A stretch of 5,372 nt of DNA from an uncultured Lautropia sp. (GTDB lineage: Bacteria > Pseudomonadota > Gammaproteobacteria > Burkholderiales > Burkholderiaceae_E). The notes under the pieces are model-generated. The model worked only from the letters and a program-made list of their open reading frames with translations. It did not search any database and was not told the DNA's origin. Made by a program: the position numbers and the translations under genes. The first letter of the stretch is position 1, and every line of letters begins with the position of its first letter. Location of the stretch: assembly GCA_938046755.1 (NCBI GenBank), contig CALIXC010000256.1, forward strand, positions 1 through 5,372, given 5' to 3'. Positions 1-3,841 of the stretch are shown one piece after another.

Positions 1-22
1 TTCGAGAATGTCGATCTCGACA

Positions 23-50
23 CTGTGTATGCTGTGTATACGCGATATAC
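23..50. repeat. Short direct and inverted repeats at left edge
   Basis: The octamer CTGTGTAT occurs at 23-30 and again at 32-39, a period of 9 bp. It runs into an inverted repeat GTATA-CGCGA-TATAC at 36-50, which contains the self-complementary hexamer GTATAC. GTATAC cores are typical of GntR-family operators, so this could be a control site for a gene lying to the left of the window. That is inference only. The repeats themselves are directly visible, but they are short enough to arise by chance in a locally AT-rich stretch. Confidence 0.35.
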
Positions 51-77
51 CCGCCCGACGCCGTGCGCGCGAGTGAA

Positions 78-443
78 TCAGTGGGGCAGGCTGGCGTGCG
101 CGTGGGCTCGGCGCAGCACCCGCAGTCCCGCCAGAGTCGCTGTCACGGCGAACCAGGCGCAGACGGCCACCACCAGGTACCCGCCCCGGCTGCCCGCGAT
201 GTCGACCGCGCGCCCGCCCAGCAACGAGCCCAGTGATACTCCGACGTTCAGAGACGTGCTGATCCACGCCAGTCCCTCGGTGAGCTGGGAGGGCGCCACG
301 GTGGCCTGGACGATGTTGTTCCCGGTGGTGATGGTCGGCGCGATCGCCATGCCGGTGATGGCCATGAGCGTGGTGATGGTCACGATCGACGCGACCAGCC
401 AGAATCGCGATCGGAGAATTCCAAAAAGCAAGTCGAAACGCAT
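78..443 (-). pseudogene. C-terminal fragment of an MFS transporter
   Basis: The minus-strand frame encodes 121 residues from an ATG at 443 to a TGA at 80-78. It reads like the last three membrane helices of a 12-helix major facilitator superfamily permease. A hydrophobic helix (about residues 14-36) ends in GMAIAPT, followed by the loop PSQLTEGLAW (51-60), a glycine-rich helix GVSLGSLLGG (68-77), the short VD-type turn RAVDIAGSRGGY (78-89) and a final helix (89-106) before a basic tail. Family members are about 400 aa, so roughly the first 280 residues are absent. The frame stays open upstream to 578, but those residues are Pro/Arg-rich and do not resemble an MFS protein, placing the break near 443-450. 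A weak AGG lies 7 nt before the ATG, so a short membrane peptide could still be made. I read it as a 3' remnant of a deleted or disrupted transporter gene; substrate unknown. Confidence 0.6.
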
Positions 444-862
444 AGGACTACCTGGAGTTGGCACGGAAATGCCGATTGTGAATGGAGCGACAGTTCGAGG
501 CGGTGAGAAACTGCACATCGTCCGCAGCGCGAGACCACGGGTCGCATGGAGATTCGATGGTGCCGGCCACGGAGACACCCGGTGGATCGACCGGGCGGCG
601 GCTCCGCGCCGGCGCTGGACGGCTGGGCATTGACTTCCTCGACACCCGGTATTATCCCAGTATCCAGCTATGTATGGGGCTGAATGTCACGCATGTCGAC
701 AGGCCACCCGGCGCGAATATACGCCGAACGTGGAACAAAAGCCTGTGCGATGCTATTGGAACAACGGCCCATGGCCTGCAGCCGATGACGGACCGGCCCG
801 ATGCAGTGCGTGGTCTGGGGCGGTATTATCGCAAGGATCTCTTCCTAGGAATATGAAATTTG
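444..862. other. Intergenic region without a supported gene
   Basis: No frame on either strand shows recognisable protein character; the open frames here are Arg/Pro-rich and overlap one another, as expected from chance in GC-rich DNA. Base composition looks more mixed than in the flanking genes, notably around 630-760. The decamer CGGTATTATC occurs twice, at 647-656 and 821-830. A TTGACT at 630-635 precedes TATTAT at 650-655, but the 14-bp spacer is too short for a standard sigma-70 promoter. The region may be scar DNA left by loss of the 5' part of the MFS gene, or the upstream regulatory region of the kinase gene. Confidence 0.4.
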
Positions 863-883
863 CGAACCCATGATGCGGGTTCG
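863..883. repeat. 7-bp inverted repeat just upstream of the candidate promoter
   Basis: CGAACCC (863-869) and GGGTTCG (877-883) are perfect complements around the 7-nt spacer ATGATGC. No T-tract follows on either strand, so it is not a convincing terminator. It ends six bases before the GG of the sigma-54-like element at 889-890, so it could be a protein binding site next to that promoter. The repeat is seen; the role is inferred. Confidence 0.5.
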
Positions 884-886
884 TAG

Positions 887-903
887 CCGGCACGTAATTC
901 GCA
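887..903 (+). promoter_or_regulatory. Candidate sigma-54 (RpoN) promoter for the epsG-like gene
   Basis: CCGGCACGTAATTCGCA matches the sigma-54 consensus YTGGCACG-N4-TTGCW at 11 of 13 defined positions. The invariant GG (889-890) and GC (901-902) are separated by exactly 10 bases, the spacing this sigma factor requires. The mismatches are C for T at 888 and at 900. Transcription would begin near 914, leaving a leader of about 410 nt before the ATG at 1326. Exopolysaccharide and PEP-CTERM/exosortase loci of Betaproteobacteria are known to use RpoN with PrsK/PrsR-type regulators, which makes the match plausible upstream of an EpsG gene. No enhancer-binding site was identified with confidence. 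Confidence 0.45.
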
Positions 904-1325
904 TGTAAAAACCCTGCCGTTTGCGGACATACTGTGGTGCGCCCGGGCCGCAGGTGCAGCCCCCACGCCACACTGGTAGCAAATGCGGGCCTCCAGCCCC
1001 GGCAGAGGCCGTGGCTGTGCACAAATGCCTCGCCCCGCTGCCCGGCACGCGGCATGATGGGCCGATCCGCCGGTACGAGCGCCCGTCACGGAGTCCCGAT
1101 CCGGTGCAAAGGCGTTCGGTGGCCGGGCAATTTCCCTGTCCTGCCCACACCGGAGGCTGCGCTCCGCCGCAGAATCAGGGACAATGCCGACATGGATGCC
1201 CTGCCGTGCCGCGGGCACATTCCGCGGATTGGCGTGCCGCCGGGCCGCCGTCGCCCCGCTGCCTGCCGGCCATGGCCGGCGACGCCTTCTGTTTCACCCG
1301 ATTCCTCAGACACCATTTTGCCAAC
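904..1325 (+). other. Long presumed 5' leader of the kinase gene, no gene seen
   Basis: The kinase reading frame stays open back to 921, but the translation of 921-1325 is Pro/Arg/Cys-rich, low in aliphatic residues, and does not resemble the N terminus of any EpsG protein, so I treat it as untranslated. Visible structure includes GTGCC-GCG-GGCAC at 1206-1218, CGGAG-GCTGCG-CTCCG at 1151-1166, and the 16-bp palindrome at 1265-1280. I could not match the region to a riboswitch class I know, including c-di-GMP-I. No good Shine-Dalgarno sequence precedes the chosen start. Confidence 0.35.
1265..1280. repeat. 16-bp perfect palindrome in the kinase leader
   Basis: GCCGGCCATGGCCGGC is fully self-complementary. 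At its centre (1272-1274) is an ATG in frame with the kinase gene, which would add 18 residues to the protein. In RNA it could fold as a very stable GCCGGC stem closing a CATG loop, ending 45 nt before the preferred start at 1326. It could hide the upstream ATG or act as an operator. GC-rich sequence raises the chance of a random palindrome. Confidence 0.5.
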
Positions 1326-2288
1326 ATGAACAACCCGATCGACCAAGCGCCGGCAGGCTCTTCCTCGAACTACTCCGGTGGTCGCCAGGCAACTGGCACC
1401 GCCCTGGTCCGGGATGACGGCACCCGGCTGCCCGACTTCAATCAGGCCAACCGCAAGACCCTGATGATGGGTGGCATCCTGGTCGCCAACGGCAAGCTGC
1501 GCCAGGACCAGATCGACCTGGTGCTCAACGAACAGCGTGTCACCAATCTGCGTTTCGGCGAGACCGCCATGCGCATGCGCCTGATCTCCCACGCTGACGT
1601 GGAAGAGGCGCTGGCCATCCAGTTCGGCTATTCGTCGTCGCGGGCCTCGGCCCTGGCGCTGCCCGACAAGGTCACCAGTGCAGTCAACCCCTATTCGCCG
1701 TTCGCCGAGGCGCTGCGCGGCCTACGCAGCCAGCTGATGACGCGCTGGTTCGACGGCTCGCCCAACCGCCGCACGCTGGCCATCACCAGCGTGGACCGGG
1801 GCGACGGCAAGAGCTTCGTCTGCGCCAACCTGGGCGTGGCGTTCTCGCAGATCGGCCAGCGCACCCTGGTCATCGACGGCGACCTACGCCACCCCACCCA
1901 GCACCTGAACTTCGGCCTGCGCAACCAGATGGGCCTGTCCGGCATCCTCAGTGGCCGGGCCGGTCTGGAAGAAGTGATGGAGTTCCCCACCCTGCCCAAC
2001 CTGGCCGTGCTGCCTTCGGGCCCGCAACCCCCGAACCCGCAGGAGCTGCTGGGCCGCGACATTTTCATGGACCTGCTGCAGACGCTAGCCAGCCACTATG
2101 ATGTGATCCTGATCGACACCCCGTCGGCCCAGGAAGCGTCGGATGCGATGGTGATCGGCCAGCGCGCTGGCGCCGCACTCATCGTCGGGCGCCGCAACAA
2201 GACGAAAGCCACCGAGATCGCACAACTGGCCTCGGTGATGGCCAGCTCGAACATCGCGCTGCTGGGTGCCTCGCTGAACGAGTACTGA
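1326..2288 (+). CDS. epsG: EpsG-family chain-length-determinant tyrosine kinase homologue
   Basis: This 320-aa cytoplasmic P-loop protein belongs to the MinD/BY-kinase fold and matches the EpsG type first named in Methylobacillus exopolysaccharide clusters. Such proteins partner with a Wzz-like membrane protein to control polysaccharide chain length and export. Residues 1-45 are a polar tail. Residues 46-101 hold two similar helical units (GGILVANGKL..Q70 and RFGETAMRMRL..Q99) like the N-terminal domain of MshE/GspE-type proteins. The kinase domain follows: RGDGKSFVCANL (158-169, K162) as Walker A, VIDGDLRHP (182-190, D184 and D186) as Walker A', and VILIDTPS (260-267, D264) as Walker B. The tyrosine-rich C-terminal cluster of Wzc/CapB is absent; the chain ends LNEY, with one terminal tyrosine. 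The ATG at 1326 is chosen because the family N terminus is polar and short; an in-frame ATG at 1272 is possible, and neither has a clear Shine-Dalgarno sequence. No other eps gene is adjacent. The family call is confident; actual kinase activity is not shown. Confidence 0.88.
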   Translation: MNNPIDQAPAGSSSNYSGGRQATGTALVRDDGTRLPDFNQANRKTLMMGGILVANGKLRQDQIDLVLNEQRVTNLRFGETAMRMRLISHADVEEALAIQFGYSSSRASALALPDKVTSAVNPYSPFAEALRGLRSQLMTRWFDGSPNRRTLAITSVDRGDGKSFVCANLGVAFSQIGQRTLVIDGDLRHPTQHLNFGLRNQMGLSGILSGRAGLEEVMEFPTLPNLAVLPSGPQPPNPQELLGRDIFMDLLQTLASHYDVILIDTPSAQEASDAMVIGQRAGAALIVGRRNKTKATEIAQLASVMASSNIALLGASLNEY

Positions 2289-2374
2289 TCCCGACGGGCG
2301 CCCCTAGGGATTCTCTGAATCTGAATAAGTCCCGCGAACCGGCGCGCCACGGAACGGGATGCAGGACAAGGCGA

Positions 2375-2411
2375 CATTTGCTGTCAATAGCGGCGCTATT
2401 GACAGCAAATG
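2375..2411. repeat. 37-bp perfect palindrome after the kinase gene
   Basis: The left arm CATTTGCTGTCAATAGCG (2375-2392) and right arm CGCTATTGACAGCAAATG (2394-2411) are exact reverse complements, 18 bp each, around a single G at 2393. It begins 87 nt after the kinase stop codon and lies 170 nt before the permease start. There is no T-run beyond either arm, so it is not a classic intrinsic terminator, although the RNA would form a long stable hairpin that could protect the upstream mRNA's 3' end or aid termination. Each arm contains TTGACA facing outward, matching a -35 box, but no -10 box is correctly spaced from either. It could instead be a large operator or a palindromic mini-element. No second copy occurs in the window. 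Confidence 0.85.
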
Positions 2412-2548
2412 GCAACGCAGTCATGCGCCCGTTACGGGGATGCGACGGCCGCGGGGACTTGTTCAAAGGATCCCCTGCAGGCGAGTGGCCGCCACAGCTG
2501 CTCGCCTGTCTGTTTTCTGCAGCAGTCAGCGGGCAATTGCCGGTATAT

Positions 2549-2576
2549 TCGGACAGAACCGGAACCGTCTGTCCGA
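2549..2576. promoter_or_regulatory. 9-bp inverted repeat at the permease start, possible operator
   Basis: TCGGACAGA (2549-2557) and TCTGTCCGA (2568-2576) are perfect complements around a 10-nt spacer, ending five bases before the ATG at 2582. A TATATT hexamer at 2544-2549 could be a -10 box and would put the transcript start inside the repeat; no good -35 box is found at 16-18 bp. The position suits either a repressor operator or a leader hairpin that covers the ribosome entry region, which also lacks a Shine-Dalgarno sequence. The repeat is seen; the regulatory role is inferred. Confidence 0.5.
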
Positions 2577-2581
2577 TCCGA

Positions 2582-3658
2582 ATGCCGAATCTTCCCACCC
2601 TCATGCCCGTGCTGGGCCTGCTGGCCACCGCAGTCGCTGCCTTCGTCATCATCCTGAAAGGGCTGGTGATCCCGGTCCTGCTGGCCTTGCTGGTGTACGC
2701 CTGGAGCTGCCTGCTGGCCGACCGCATCGTGCAGGCGCACAAGCCGTCGGCACTGTCCCTGGGCTTCTACCCCAAGCGCTGGCCGGCCGTCATCAGCGGC
2801 GCCATCGTCTCGGTGCTGGTCATCACGGCCTTCGTCTTCCTGACATACTGGACCATTCACCTGGCCTCGTCCAACGACCTGCGCATCTTCCTGGTGCGCA
2901 TCGAGGATTCGCTGGAGGTGCTGCGCCAGGCACTGCCCGAAGCGGCCGCCAAGCTGATACCCGAGAACTGGGCGGACTTGAAGGCGCAGCTCTTCAACGT
3001 CGTGCGCAGCAAGGCGGCCGTACTGGGCAGCGTGGGTGGTGCGGTGGTGCACACCATCGTGCAATCGCTGTTCGCCATCCTGGTGGGGGCGCTGGCGGCC
3101 GTCTCCACCTGGCAGCCGCACCGGCTGCGCTCGGACCGGCTGTTCATCGCGCGGTTGCTGGTGGTGCTGGAACGCGTGGTCATCGCCCAGATGCGCATCG
3201 CACTCTTCAACACCACGATGACGGCCCTTTACCTGTTCGTGGTGCTGCCGTTCTTCCAGATCCAGCTGCCCTTCCGCGGGCTGCTGTGCATGTTCACGCT
3301 GCTGACGGGCGTGCTGCCGGTGCTGGGCAACCTGATGGCCAACACGGTGCTGTCGCTGATCTCATTCGCCGTCTCGCCATGGGTGGCGGTCAGCTCGCTG
3401 GTCTTCCTGGTGTTGATCCACAAGCTGGAATACGTGATCAACGCCCGCACGGTGGGCTCGAAGATCTCGATGAACTCTTGGGAGATCCTTGCGGCGATGC
3501 TGACTGGCGAATCGCTGTTCGGCGTGCCGGGCCTGGTGACAGCGCCCCTACTCTACCCGTTCTTCAAACGCGAGATTGCCCGGATCTGGACGCGCTTCAA
3601 CAACGCGCCGGTGGCGCCGCACACGGCACCCCTGCCCGAGCCGAACCCTCACGAATGA
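2582..3658 (+). CDS. AI-2E/PerM-family membrane transporter
   Basis: This 358-aa multi-spanning inner-membrane protein has the PerM (AI-2E transporter) architecture. There is an N-terminal hydrophobic pair (about 8-45), a helix near 68-90, then a soluble amphipathic stretch (95-145) rich in Glu, Arg and Leu. The C-terminal half has membrane helices at about 150-175, 212-226, 233-260 and 263-281. Family-type signatures are LLTGVLPVLGNL (240-251), the HKLEYVINART segment (280-290), which corresponds to the conserved glutamate-bearing motif, and GESLFGVPGLVTAPLL (309-324). Length fits the usual 340-370 aa. The start is set at the ATG just before the first helix; an open frame back to a TTG at 2378 gives unrelated sequence, and ATG 2603 is an alternative. 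Homologues export or take up small molecules (AI-2 in TqsA) or act as Na+/H+ antiporters; the substrate here is unknown. It lies 293 bp downstream of the kinase gene with inverted repeats between them, so it is probably transcribed separately. Confidence 0.85.
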   Translation: MPNLPTLMPVLGLLATAVAAFVIILKGLVIPVLLALLVYAWSCLLADRIVQAHKPSALSLGFYPKRWPAVISGAIVSVLVITAFVFLTYWTIHLASSNDLRIFLVRIEDSLEVLRQALPEAAAKLIPENWADLKAQLFNVVRSKAAVLGSVGGAVVHTIVQSLFAILVGALAAVSTWQPHRLRSDRLFIARLLVVLERVVIAQMRIALFNTTMTALYLFVVLPFFQIQLPFRGLLCMFTLLTGVLPVLGNLMANTVLSLISFAVSPWVAVSSLVFLVLIHKLEYVINARTVGSKISMNSWEILAAMLTGESLFGVPGLVTAPLLYPFFKREIARIWTRFNNAPVAPHTAPLPEPNPHE

Positions 3659-3664
3659 GCGCGC

Positions 3665-3685
3665 AGGCTGCGCCAGGCGCAGCCT
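3665..3685. terminator. Hairpin at the permease 3' end, possible bidirectional terminator
   Basis: AGGCTGCGCC (3665-3674) and GGCGCAGCCT (3676-3685) are perfect complements around a single A. In RNA this gives a 9-bp GC-rich stem with a 3-nt loop, starting 6 nt after the permease stop codon and lying between two convergent genes. No U-tract follows on either strand, so it would be a non-canonical terminator or an mRNA 3'-end stabiliser. The position supports an end-of-transcript role. Confidence 0.45.
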
Positions 3686-3705
3686 CGGCACATGCAGGAC
3701 GGCCA

Positions 3706-3721
3706 GTGGCGCATCCGCCAC
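3706..3721. repeat. Small hairpin in the convergent spacer
   Basis: GTGGCG (3706-3711) pairs with CGCCAC (3716-3721) across a CATC tetraloop. It is the second of several stem-forming sequences in the 183-bp gap between the converging permease and uup genes. It is short and has no T-tract, and it may be chance. Confidence 0.3.
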
Positions 3722-3738
3722 GACACGGACGGTGGCCT

Positions 3739-3790
3739 CCATCATGGAACGGAGCGTGCCCCCATCATGGCTTTTCACGCGATGGTGGGG
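3739..3790. repeat. CCATCATGG direct repeat overlapping an imperfect stem
   Basis: CCATCATGG occurs at 3739-3747 and 3762-3770. The motif is nearly self-complementary, so the two copies could also pair with one central mismatch, and the second copy is followed by CTTTTC (3771-3776), giving a weak plus-strand terminator shape. Alternatively, CCCCATCAT (3760-3768) pairs with ATGGTGGGG (3782-3790), with one G-U pair in the plus-strand RNA, around a 13-nt loop. These mutually exclusive folds are visible in the sequence; whether they terminate transcription from either gene is unproven. Confidence 0.35.
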
Positions 3791-3841
3791 CATACCGCGT
3801 GGGATGAACAGCGTGCCCTGGAGCAGCCTTCTCCCTGAAGC

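Noticed and set aside
1..23. Start of a leftward gene at GTG (minus, 23-21)
   Set aside because: Only seven codons are visible and no ribosome binding site precedes it, so it cannot be supported.
459..473. TGGCACGGAAATGCC as a second sigma-54 promoter
   Set aside because: The -24 half is perfect, but the GC of the -12 half is one base too close, giving nine bases between GG and GC. Sigma-54 spacing is strict, so I rejected it. It is also explained as a small GGCA/TGCC inverted repeat.
630..655. TTGACT...TATTAT sigma-70 promoter
   Set aside because: The spacer is 14 bp, below the 16-18 bp needed, and shifting the -10 box gives poor matches.
482..856. 124-codon plus-strand frame upstream of the kinase
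   Set aside because: No domain, signal peptide or Shine-Dalgarno sequence is visible, and composition resembles random GC-rich translation.
921..1325. N-terminal extension of the kinase reading frame
   Set aside because: The frame is open, but the residues are Pro/Arg/Cys-rich, unlike EpsG N termini, and the neighbouring frames are equally open as expected in GC-rich DNA.
1086..1592. 168-codon minus-strand frame across the kinase start
   Set aside because: It overlaps the conserved N-terminal domain of the kinase antisense, and no recognisable motif is present.
2375..2411. Integron attC or chromosomal dif site
   Set aside because: The palindrome lacks the attC core GTTRRRY, and its sequence does not resemble the XerCD dif consensus; it is also a perfect rather than imperfect dyad.
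2399..2427. TTGACA in the palindrome as a -35 box for the permease
   Set aside because: No hexamer 16-18 bp downstream resembles TATAAT; the best is CATGCG. The mirrored TTGACA on the minus strand also lacks a good -10 box.
2432..3121. 229-codon minus-strand frame opposite the permease gene
   Set aside because: It is His/Gln/Asp/Gly-rich low-quality sequence, the usual antisense shadow of a Leu/Val-rich gene with GC-ending codons.
2359..3807. 482-codon plus-strand frame overlapping the permease gene
   Set aside because: Its translation is Ala/Gly/Arg/His-rich without hydrophobic order and overlaps a clear membrane-protein frame, so it is a shadow of that gene.
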